In this document: one piece after another, positions 1 through 6,330 of the stretch
How the letters are laid out: each line of letters begins with the position of its first letter
How positions within the stretch are numbered: position 1 is the first letter of the stretch
Assembly (NCBI GenBank): GCA_003649515.1
Contig: QMSC01000065.1
Location: 1-6,908 of the forward strand
Direction: 5' to 3'
Length of the DNA stretch: 6,908 nucleotides
Origin: Thermoprotei archaeon
GTDB taxonomy: Archaea > Thermoproteota > Thermoprotei > Thermofilales > B20-G17
The notes under the pieces: model-generated
The model's database searches: none
Seen by the model: only the letters and a program-made list of their open reading frames with translations
What the model was told of the DNA's origin: nothing
Made by a program: the position numbers and the translations under genes

Positions 1-617
1 AGAAGGTAGCGCGCAGCCTCAAAGCTGTGACACATCATATCCAGCAGAACTCCACCGCCGGAGATCGTGGGGTTCCAGAACCATGAGGCATGGGGTCCGC
101 CGTGCTCCTCAGCTGCTCTAGCAAGATATGGTCTACCGCTATACTTCGAGCCGTACTTCCATACTATTTCCCGCCCTCTTGTAACCGAAGGAGCAAACAC
201 CTGGTTTTCTAGATATCCGTGGAGGAGCCCCGCTTTCTCGATAAGCCTTATCATCTCCTTCGCTTCAGCAACGTTCCTGGCCAGTGGTTTTTCACAGGCT
301 ACACCTACGAGGTTGCCCTCACCCTGCTCAGCTTCTTCGACTATCGTTCTGACTACCGGTATCCTTGTATCGTTGGGCGTTAGAATCCAAACAGCATTAA
401 CGTTGGGATCCCTTAGCATTTCGCGAAGATCAGTGTAGACTTTGGGCTTACCCACGCCCAGTTGCTCCGCTAATGCGGCTAGCTCTTTAGCCCTCTTCTC
501 AGTGCGACTGTAAATAGCTACAATATCGGCGTTCCTAACGCCTGTCCACGATTTAACGTGGAACCTAGCTGAGAAGCCGGCGCCGATTAACCCCACACCA
601 AGTCTCCTAGAGGACAT
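1..617 (-). CDS. Gfo/Idh/MocA-family NAD(P)-dependent oxidoreductase, N-terminal part (runs off the window)
   Basis: Predicted cytosolic dehydrogenase that oxidises or reduces a sugar, inositol or related polyol with NAD(P). The 205 visible codons start at the ATG at 617-615 and stay open to the window edge, so about half to two thirds of a usual 330-400-residue protein is present. Visible signatures are a Rossmann dinucleotide motif GLIGAGFSARFH (residues 9-20; G12, G14, A17), the catalytic EKP motif (E109, K110, P111), and the start of the C-terminal domain with GGGVLLDMMCH (187-197), where D193 and H197 match the family's conserved D-x3-H pair. All key residues are present, so the enzyme looks active. 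The substrate cannot be read from this part. A strong box A lies 34-40 nt upstream and a weak GGTG ribosome site at 623-626, which support this start. It has its own promoter and follows the transporter gene on the same strand after 139 bp. Confidence 0.93.
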   Translation of the reverse strand, partial: MSSRRLGVGLIGAGFSARFHVKSWTGVRNADIVAIYSRTEKRAKELAALAEQLGVGKPKVYTDLREMLRDPNVNAVWILTPNDTRIPVVRTIVEEAEQGEGNLVGVACEKPLARNVAEAKEMIRLIEKAGLLHGYLENQVFAPSVTRGREIVWKYGSKYSGRPYLARAAEEHGGPHASWFWNPTISGGGVLLDMMCHSFEAARYL

Positions 618-650
618 GTGTACACCAAAAATAGGTTAGTCTTTAAGGAA

Positions 651-657
651 TATAAAA
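651..657 (-). promoter_or_regulatory. Archaeal box A (TATA) promoter of the Gfo/Idh/MocA gene
   Basis: On the minus strand the sequence reads TCAAACTTTTATATTCC, with a near-consensus TTTTATA box and an A-rich BRE-like element (CAAAC) just upstream. A start site 22-27 nt downstream of the box centre falls near 627-632, giving a leader of only about 10-15 nt before the ATG at 617. This short leader is typical of many crenarchaeal mRNAs. It contains GGTG at 623-626, 5 nt from the ATG, which may be a minimal Shine-Dalgarno. Confidence 0.65.
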
Positions 658-756
658 GTTTGAAACGTCAGGATGCTATTGACTCGCAGTCTAGGCGCTC
701 TAATCGCGCTCAATTGACCGGAATACACTTGGTAGTACTGACCGAGTACCCGTATA

Positions 757-2502
757 CTATCTCTTATCGTCCCTCTCCTTGAAGCGCTTCTTCATCTCCC
801 TATACACTAGCTCGATAACCTCCTCCGCTACATCGGGTGGTATGCGCTCAGTGTTAATTGCTATGTCAAAGGGCGGTAGGTGCTCTAAGTCGGCGTTAAA
901 GTACTTCTTAACCATCTTCGAGACCTTTTTATCCTCCTCCTCAACTTCCTTTAAGACAACGAATAACGGTTTACTCTCCTCCTGCATCTTCTTTATAGCC
1001 CTCTCATGGCGAGGCGCTACTAACAGTACTACAAAGGTATCACTCCGCTCCTTAGCTACCACTAATCCCGCTTCTCCCTCAATGACCGATGGCCTATCGC
1101 TCCTAAGCACTTTGTCTATGCCCCCCTCAGATGAGCTTCCATTAATTATTTCGAGCCCTAGTCTGTTTCTGAGTAGCCTAGCTACGGTACCCAATCCGGC
1201 ACCTGGAAGCTCGTAAACTACTATATGTCGTGGAGCTGTGACCTTAGTGGTCGGTATCGGAATAAGGGTCTCGGGCACCTTGATTAACAGTAAGGATCTG
1301 GCTATATCGGCCAAGAGGGCGAAGGCGAAGGGAAGCCTTGGATCGATGTTCCATAGAACTCCTCCTAGAATTCCGCAGGGAATTGCAACAATGCGGAAGA
1401 CAACGTTTCTGAACGAGGTCCAACGAGAGACGTACTCCCTTGGGAAGGACTCTATAATAGTTGCTGCAAGCGCGGGCGTGGACGCTGCATATACGCCATA
1501 TAGGGCCCATGCTATAATTGGTGCAATGAATGAATAGGGATTTTTGAAGGTCCCAGCCAGTATAAGCGTAATAAAAGTGAGCCAGAGAAACGGTCGGAGC
1601 CCTAGGACGATCTTCTTCCTTCCTATTTTGTCGGATAGCTTCGATATGGGGATTAGGAGAAGGATATAGGTCAGCGACTGGGCTGTTGAGAGGAAGCCTA
1701 TCAGAAATTCGGGGGTTCCACATACCTCATAGGCGTAGAGAGACCAGAAGGGGTTGACTACAATATTTACCATAGCTCCTAAAGCGACAAAAGCTGCCCA
1801 ATAGTGCAGTTTCCTCTCACGGCTTATTTTATAGACCTTAATTAAGTCGCAGAACGGCTCTTTAATTGACAATTTAGGCTTAGGGTTGCTGAACGCCTCA
1901 GGAACTCTGAGCTTACGGGCTACGTAAAGCGTTGCCAGCATTATAAGTACGCACTGGACGAAGAACGCGTATTTTACAACTATCAAACCGCCCATAAAGG
2001 AGATTATACAAGCGCATAGGGGCGGCACTACTATGGAAATCGCATTTGTTGCGGCGTTTATTATCGCTATACTGGTACTTCTCGACCTGCTCTTAGTTAC
2101 CACTCTGATTATGTACTGGTAGGATGGCGCTATAAGTGAGCTGGCAACCGCGCTTATGACGAATGCAGGAATGAGTATTGGCCAGCTATTGGCTAGGAAG
2201 AACAATAGGGGAGGGATGCAGGTGAGGGCCGAGCCAACGATGAACACCTTCCTCCTTCCGAAATTATCGCTGACCCAACCGCTGAACGTTATCGCAATCA
2301 GAATCACTACTGAGCTTAGGGAAGTGAGCATGCCTAAAATTAGAGCATCAGCGCCTAAGATGTGTTTGAAATATATTATGCCAAGACCGCCAGTAGCCCC
2401 TCCTGCTACCGCGACAATTACCGCCCGGATTAAAAGTATTCTCAGCTGGTCGTTCCTTCTAAGTAGCCCTATTATATTACTATCCGACTCGTCTTCCTCC
2501 AT
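757..2502 (-). CDS. Major facilitator superfamily transporter fused to a C-terminal cytidylate-kinase-like domain
   Basis: A 581-residue inner-membrane transporter with an extra cytosolic module. Residues about 24-408 make 12 predicted helices, with two copies of MFS motif A: GWVSDNFGRRK (75-85, helix 2-3 loop) and SDKIGRKK (290-297, helix 8-9 loop). A charged loop at about 196-232 separates the halves. Most such single-chain carriers end near residue 400-420. Here a soluble segment follows from about 426 to the end: a hydrophobic strand, a degenerate P-loop (PGAGLGT, 433-439), a strand plus VIEGEAG (473-479), a strand ending in APRHERA (496-502), a charged lid-like region (about 516-533), and YFNADLEHLPPFDIAINTER (534-553). 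The last matches the Y-x-D-x-x-x-L-x-x-[YF]D-x-x-INT ending of archaeal cytidylate kinases. The P-loop lysine is missing. The transporter call is firm; the kinase-like call is good but made by eye; substrate unknown. The ATG at 2502 is set by a 5-nt-spaced GGGGAGGG; an ATG 5 nt upstream is followed at once by TAA. Confidence 0.9.
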   Translation of the reverse strand: MEEDESDSNIIGLLRRNDQLRILLIRAVIVAVAGGATGGLGIIYFKHILGADALILGMLTSLSSVVILIAITFSGWVSDNFGRRKVFIVGSALTCIPPLLFFLANSWPILIPAFVISAVASSLIAPSYQYIIRVVTKSRSRSTSIAIINAATNAISIVVPPLCACIISFMGGLIVVKYAFFVQCVLIMLATLYVARKLRVPEAFSNPKPKLSIKEPFCDLIKVYKISRERKLHYWAAFVALGAMVNIVVNPFWSLYAYEVCGTPEFLIGFLSTAQSLTYILLLIPISKLSDKIGRKKIVLGLRPFLWLTFITLILAGTFKNPYSFIAPIIAWALYGVYAASTPALAATIIESFPREYVSRWTSFRNVVFRIVAIPCGILGGVLWNIDPRLPFAFALLADIARSLLLIKVPETLIPIPTTKVTAPRHIVVYELPGAGLGTVARLLRNRLGLEIINGSSSEGGIDKVLRSDRPSVIEGEAGLVVAKERSDTFVVLLVAPRHERAIKKMQEESKPLFVVLKEVEEEDKKVSKMVKKYFNADLEHLPPFDIAINTERIPPDVAEEVIELVYREMKKRFKERDDKR

Positions 2503-2507
2503 TACAT

Positions 2508-2515
2508 CCCTCCCC
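2508..2515 (-). promoter_or_regulatory. Shine-Dalgarno site of the MFS fusion gene
   Basis: GGGGAGGG on the minus strand, containing GGAGG, ends 5 nt before the ATG at 2502. It decides the start: the other nearby ATG (2507-2505) is immediately followed by TAA. Confidence 0.7.
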
Positions 2516-2561
2516 TAGAGAGACTCAGAGCCAATCTCAGCATAGAGTTTGATAAGGTCTC

Positions 2562-2570
2562 CTATATAAT
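2562..2570 (-). promoter_or_regulatory. Probable box A promoter of the MFS fusion gene
   Basis: The minus strand reads GAAATAGTATTATATAGG: a TATTATATA box with an A-rich BRE-like GAAATA just upstream. A start site about 25 nt downstream would fall near 2540, leaving a leader of roughly 38 nt containing the Shine-Dalgarno at 2508-2515. The match to consensus is good but TA-rich boxes occur by chance, so this needs start-site mapping. Confidence 0.5.
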
Positions 2571-2582
2571 ACTATTTCATAA

Positions 2583-2599
2583 CGTTTTGACTGGAAACG
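2583..2599. repeat. Short inverted repeat just upstream of the MFS promoter
   Basis: CGTTT (2583-2587) and AAACG (2595-2599) are a perfect 5-bp inverted repeat around a 7-bp spacer. It sits about 13-37 bp upstream of the box A at 2562-2570 in the direction of transcription, where an archaeal activator or repressor could bind. Arms this short can occur by chance. Confidence 0.25.
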
Positions 2600-2629
2600 C
2601 TTCAGCAGATTATTTCGCTCACTGATTCT

Positions 2630-2659
2630 GTTGTGATTTTAAATTCGCAACATCATAAC
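2630..2659. repeat. Imperfect inverted repeat in the 2503-2705 spacer
   Basis: GTTGTGAT (2630-2637) and ATCATAAC (2652-2659) are 8-bp arms with one non-matching position, separated by 14 bp containing TTTAAA. On minus-strand RNA the odd position is an A-C mismatch, and no T-run follows, so it is a poor intrinsic terminator for the gene ending at 2706. It may be an operator-type palindrome. The rest of this 203-bp spacer shows no gene. Confidence 0.25.
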
Positions 2660-2705
2660 ACTGAATTAAGAGACTATAGTGATGCGTGATAATACATCTA
2701 ACACT

Positions 2706-5219
2706 TTATCCTTTAAACGATTCGAGTATACCGGCTATTCGCTCCCGATTCTTGAGCACTAGGATTACGATCAGTGCAATAATGAATACTAGGAAAATCC
2801 AGCCATACTCCTTCAGTAAACTCCTCTTCCTATAAACTTCCAACACTAAGGTGCTTGTTTGATGCATTTTCCTCCCCTCCTGAGTCCAAGTGATCCTGAC
2901 CTCTAGGGGTAGGGTTCCTAATGGAGCTTCAGTACTTACATCAACTTCAAATACCACTAGCCTGCTCTCCTGAGACCTCATTTCACCGACATAAGTGCTT
3001 GTGCTCCCCGTAAGGAAGGGTGAGAAAATATCGACGCGAACTTCAGTTGCCGTAGTATTAGATATATTTTTCACAACCAGCATCACCTTTGCTCCTCGAG
3101 CGCCGGGAAATACGGAAAGGGACGTGAAGTTCCAAGCCCTAAAGAGGGCCTTTTCTAATACAGTCAACTGAAATGCTAGCTTTGTATTGTTAGAGACGAG
3201 CTCTAAAATGTGGTTTCCTGGCGGAGTCTCCTCAGATATATCAACTAGAAATAATGCCGTGAAAGTTTGCCCAACGGGGAGGTAAGGTATGAGCACTCCA
3301 GCTGATGATGCAGTCGACGGCCTAATCCACGCGTTCCCCCTAAACTCCACTTCTAAGTTTCGAGCCACATAGTCGCCTATGTTTGCCAGCACTACGTATA
3401 CCCTAACCAGCTTGTCTCCAGGGAAGACCACTGATGGCTTTGTATACGTCTGGACCACCGCGAGCTTGTGCTCCCCCTCAACTCTAAAGCCAAGTGTAAA
3501 GACCTTTTCATACCTCTTGCCGAGCTCATCTTCATATGAAAGGGCTGCTACCAGCTGGATCGCGCCGTATACCTTAGGTTGAACGAAAACTTCATATGTA
3601 GCATAGGACTCAGATCCCGGATTCAGAACACCTAGACACCTGCTAGACGAGCCTACTACACTCGCGGCTTCAGCACTCAACGACGTAAGCGCGAGCGTTA
3701 CGTTTAGTGCCCGACCTGGACCGTTATTTCTGACCGCTACTATGACTCGATTTAATTGATTAGCTCCAATAGTGTTATTTAAAGTCGCCACCTCCAGATT
3801 CGGCCTTGGAGGACTCTCAACCCTAAGCGCGATGCTCAGACCATCCGAAAACTCATTTCCATAGGGATCTCTGTACCTCAGCCTTGCATTCAGCACTACG
3901 GCCCCTCCTGCAGCCTTCGAAATGAACGCTTTAACTCGAATATCAAGAGCCTCACCGCTTCTTATGACTTTAAAGTAGCAACGGCTTTGTCGAAGTATAA
4001 ACAGGTTCTCCGAAGACAAGAAGTCGATTACCACTTCTTGGGCCTCCTCTCCGCCAACATTCCTTACTCGTAGCGCGATTTCACATTCCTTTCCCGCCGT
4101 AAGGGGAGAAGCTGGCGTCTCGATCATAAGAACCGGGATGTCGGATCTCGCAACCTCGATGCTTAACGCTAGGCTAACATGTCTCCTATCTCCCCCTTCA
4201 TCTAGGTAGCTTACGCTAAGCCTAAGCGTGGTTGTTCCTGAGAACCCCCTATCAGCTCGCATAAGAGCTCTAAATGAATACACCCCACCTGGTGACAGGC
4301 GGCTCACGTAAGCCGACATTCCCTCTAGTACTCCAACTCCACCACCAGCTGGTGAAAGGGTTATAAAGACCTCACGCGCTAAGCCAGCGCCGATATTCTC
4401 TAAGGTGATTACTACATCCGAGATCTTTCCTGAAATGAGGGTTTTCGGGTACACGTATGCAGCGAAGCTGGGTAAACTGTATGTCTTAATGGAAAAGCCG
4501 AGGGTGACGGTAGTTGACTGGGGGTTTTTCTGAAAATCTGCATAAGAAATGGTTACTGTTATGGCGCCAGAATCCCCTGCAGTACTGTCAACCATCATAG
4601 TTACGTTAATGTACTTCACATCTCCAACTTCCATTAATCCGAAGTTGAATATGTTGGTTCCGACAATGGTTATGAAGGGGCTCGCTGAAGTCACCCTGAT
4701 CTCCACGGCCCTCGCAGGCGTTGAGTAGACTTCTAAACGCAGTCTTACAGTGTTGAGTTTGCCCTTAACCGCTGTCCCGTCCACTAACTCTAGGCTAAAG
4801 CTAGGTTCTCCGAGGAAACCTACCTGAAACTCGTGTTCCTCAAAACCTGAAACAGAAACAGCAGTATAGTTCAGTTCAAGCTTAGCAATGTAATACGAAG
4901 ACCTAGCATTCTCGGGGATCGACAGGTTAAATACAAGCTTTATGGTACCTCCGCTTCCGATGTATCCAGCATAGGTGCTAGAAGACTCCAGCGTTGTGCC
5001 CGCAACATCGAAGACCTTTAATGTAGCGTTCAAGTCAAGTGATGCAGATTCTCCTAAGAATTTTAACTCGACAGCCAGGGAGTTGACGGCGCCGAGCACG
5101 AGGGGCTCCTCCCAGTAAACGTCCCTTACCTCAAAGAGAGATCCTCTTGCAGAGATTTCGCTAGAGCATAGGGCTATCAAGACGAGGATTATAAGGATAA
5201 TAACTGCTGTTCTCCGCAT
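2706..5219 (-). CDS. Membrane-anchored surface protein with seven tandem CARDB/NEW3-like repeats (COG1361 type)
   Basis: An 837-residue protein exported through the Sec route and held in the membrane at its C-terminus. Residues 1-24 are a signal peptide: two arginines, a hydrophobic run, then a small-residue region ending near ISA-RG. Residues about 28-797 are all beta-rich ectodomain. Residues 805-823 (GWIFLVFIIALIVILVLK) are a single membrane helix followed by a basic 14-residue tail. The ectodomain has seven repeats marked by an N-x-G...A-x-x-V-type motif, clear in LENIGAGLAREV (273), VRNVGGEEAQEV (385), VRNNGPGRALNV (496), LANIGDYVARNL (611) and VKNISNTTATEV (716). This is the pattern of CARDB/NEW3 Ig-like modules seen in archaeal COG1361 'S-layer domain' proteins. 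Ten N-x-S/T sequons lie in the ectodomain. The ATG is 2 nt after the permease stop, so it is co-translated with an ABC exporter. It is probably an accessory ectodomain for that transporter; no catalytic motif was seen. Confidence 0.85.
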   Translation of the reverse strand: MRRTAVIILIILVLIALCSSEISARGSLFEVRDVYWEEPLVLGAVNSLAVELKFLGESASLDLNATLKVFDVAGTTLESSSTYAGYIGSGGTIKLVFNLSIPENARSSYYIAKLELNYTAVSVSGFEEHEFQVGFLGEPSFSLELVDGTAVKGKLNTVRLRLEVYSTPARAVEIRVTSASPFITIVGTNIFNFGLMEVGDVKYINVTMMVDSTAGDSGAITVTISYADFQKNPQSTTVTLGFSIKTYSLPSFAAYVYPKTLISGKISDVVITLENIGAGLAREVFITLSPAGGGVGVLEGMSAYVSRLSPGGVYSFRALMRADRGFSGTTTLRLSVSYLDEGGDRRHVSLALSIEVARSDIPVLMIETPASPLTAGKECEIALRVRNVGGEEAQEVVIDFLSSENLFILRQSRCYFKVIRSGEALDIRVKAFISKAAGGAVVLNARLRYRDPYGNEFSDGLSIALRVESPPRPNLEVATLNNTIGANQLNRVIVAVRNNGPGRALNVTLALTSLSAEAASVVGSSSRCLGVLNPGSESYATYEVFVQPKVYGAIQLVAALSYEDELGKRYEKVFTLGFRVEGEHKLAVVQTYTKPSVVFPGDKLVRVYVVLANIGDYVARNLEVEFRGNAWIRPSTASSAGVLIPYLPVGQTFTALFLVDISEETPPGNHILELVSNNTKLAFQLTVLEKALFRAWNFTSLSVFPGARGAKVMLVVKNISNTTATEVRVDIFSPFLTGSTSTYVGEMRSQESRLVVFEVDVSTEAPLGTLPLEVRITWTQEGRKMHQTSTLVLEVYRKRSLLKEYGWIFLVFIIALIVILVLKNRERIAGILESFKG
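2829..5138 (-). repeat. Seven-fold protein-level tandem repeat (about 110 residues per unit)
   Basis: Corresponding motif starts fall at residues about 52, 162, 273, 385, 496, 611 and 716, giving intervals of 110, 111, 112, 111, 115 and 105. The first two are the most diverged (LKFLGESASLDLNATLKV and LEVYSTPARAVEIRV) and lack the N-x-G core; the last five are clear. The DNA itself is not noticeably repetitive, so the duplications are old. Confidence 0.7.
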
Positions 5220-5221
5220 GG

Positions 5222-6319
5222 CTAGTCCACCCGGAATCTCAAGAGCTTCACCGCAAGTATGAAGAAGAACAGGGTTTCAATTAAGAGTGCTAACACTTCT
5301 TCCGCCGTATCGTAGAGAGTCCAGCCTCTCAAGAGGATGTTCCTGAAGGCTCTGAGGAAGTAGTAGAGGGGAAGAAGCTTACTAATGGCTCTAACTTCAG
5401 GTGAGAGAAGCTCGGCGGGCGTGAAGAATCCTGAGAAGAGCATTGATGGAATGAAGAAGAATATGGCGGTTTCATGGGCTTGGAGCTGGTTTCTCGAGAC
5501 TACTGAGATCAACAACCCTAAGCTGAGTGAACAGACTAAGAGCAGGGCCGAGACCACTATTAAGTCTAATAGGCTACCGCGAACTCTAACATTAAATAAG
5601 GTTACAGCGATCGTGAGGGTAACAAGCATGTCAGCAATAGTTATTGTGCCGTAAGCTAAGAGCTTGCTCAAAATTATGTCTATACTGCGGATAGGAGTCA
5701 TGATTAGTTGCTCGAAGGTATGACATTCCCTTTCTCTGCTTATTGATACGGCTATTAGGCTCATAGGAACGAGGTGCAATAGAACTCCCATAACAATAGC
5801 GAAGAAGTTCTCAATCCTAGTGACGGCGGGACCATAAACGGTTCTCCTTATAACGTTTATGGCGAAAGTTCCGTACCTCTCCGATACAGTTTGCTGAAAT
5901 CCCTGAACTACTGCTATTAGAGCTTCCCAAACCATCTCAGATAAGACTGCATAGCTTGCATCAAGGATCAACTCTAGGGTTATAACGCGACCCTTGGTCA
6001 CGCTCTCCCCGAATCCCGCTGGTATTATAAGAGTCGCGTACACTTCTCCTCTTCTCACTAGGCTTAAGCCCTCCTGTTCACTCACTGTAAAGTACTTCAC
6101 ATTGAATTCTCCATGCGACCTAAGGTGTAGAATTAATTGCCAAGACATAGAGCTTCTGTCCAAATCTACGATTGCTATCGGAACTCCGTCTCCATCCTCA
6201 CCATATCCCGCTACGAACATTGTGAGGACTATTGTGGGCATCAAGAGGACCATTACGAGGGTCTTCGGGTCTCTTAATAGTTGCTTTATGTCCTTAACAA
6301 TGAGCGCTGTAAGTGACAT
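5222..6319 (-). CDS. ABC-2 type transporter permease (YhhJ/YbhS-like)
   Basis: The 365-residue membrane half of an ABC exporter. The layout is that of the ABC2_membrane_3 family: an amphipathic N-terminus with KDIKQLLRDPKTL (9-21), helix 1 (about 20-38), a large extracytoplasmic domain (about 40-165) containing IAIVDLDRSS, helix 2 (171-193), the cytosolic coupling segment SRERECHTFEQLIMTPIR (194-211), helices 3 and 4 (about 218-242 and 250-274), FFFIPSMLFSGFFTPAELL with the re-entrant and fifth helix region (287-305), the LPLYYFLRAFRNILLRG stretch (316-332), and a last helix (341-360). Family proteins are usually about 370 residues, so this is complete. Only one permease gene is visible, so it probably works as a homodimer with two ATPase subunits. 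Exported substrate unknown; relatives move drugs, peptides or lipids. The start is fixed by GGGGTGA across the stop codon of the ATPase gene, 4 nt before the ATG. Confidence 0.93.
   Translation of the reverse strand: MSLTALIVKDIKQLLRDPKTLVMVLLMPTIVLTMFVAGYGEDGDGVPIAIVDLDRSSMSWQLILHLRSHGEFNVKYFTVSEQEGLSLVRRGEVYATLIIPAGFGESVTKGRVITLELILDASYAVLSEMVWEALIAVVQGFQQTVSERYGTFAINVIRRTVYGPAVTRIENFFAIVMGVLLHLVPMSLIAVSISRERECHTFEQLIMTPIRSIDIILSKLLAYGTITIADMLVTLTIAVTLFNVRVRGSLLDLIVVSALLLVCSLSLGLLISVVSRNQLQAHETAIFFFIPSMLFSGFFTPAELLSPEVRAISKLLPLYYFLRAFRNILLRGWTLYDTAEEVLALLIETLFFFILAVKLLRFRVD
5226..5232 (-). promoter_or_regulatory. Shine-Dalgarno of the surface-protein gene, inside the permease gene
   Basis: GGGTGGA on the minus strand ends 6 nt before the ATG at 5219 and lies in the last codons of the permease gene, whose TAG (5224-5222) is 2 nt from that ATG. 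This supports the chosen start and translational coupling. Confidence 0.65.
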
Positions 6320-6323
6320 ACGT

Positions 6324-6330
6324 TCACCCC
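6324..6330 (-). promoter_or_regulatory. Shine-Dalgarno of the permease gene, overlapping the ATPase stop codon
   Basis: GGGGTGA on the minus strand contains GGTGA, a strong archaeal Shine-Dalgarno core, 4 nt before the ATG at 6319. Its last three bases are the TGA stop of the ATPase gene, so a ribosome ending there is placed to restart on the permease. Confidence 0.7.

Noticed and set aside
67..438. Plus-strand open frame of 123 codons
   Set aside because: Antisense to the Gfo/Idh/MocA gene, whose Rossmann, EKP and D-x3-H motifs are clear; the translation has no recognisable domain.
662..756. Possible tRNA or small RNA with a GCGC hairpin in the 618-756 spacer
   Set aside because: There is a GCGC...GCGC pairing at about 691-705, but no T-loop GTTC-type box or cloverleaf on either strand, and the stem is only about 4 bp.
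779..1537. Two plus-strand open frames (779-1216 and 1238-1537)
   Set aside because: Both lie antisense to the MFS fusion gene; their serine/threonine-rich sequences are typical mirror translations.
1244..1723. Minus-strand open frame of 159 codons in another frame
   Set aside because: Entirely inside the MFS gene, in a different frame, with no domain pattern or ribosome site; the MFS frame shows helices and motif A here.
2156..2518. Plus-strand open frame over the MFS start
   Set aside because: Antisense to helices 1-4 of the transporter and to its ribosome site; no recognisable protein.
2600..2705. Terminator for the ABC operon
   Set aside because: No T-rich run follows the stop at 2706 on the minus strand, and the one nearby inverted repeat has a mismatch on that strand. 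Termination must occur here or by read-through, but no signal can be assigned.
5163..5169. Lipobox in the surface protein signal peptide (LIALC, C18)
   Set aside because: The residue before the cysteine is leucine, not a small residue, and the protein already has a C-terminal membrane anchor; ordinary signal cleavage is more likely.
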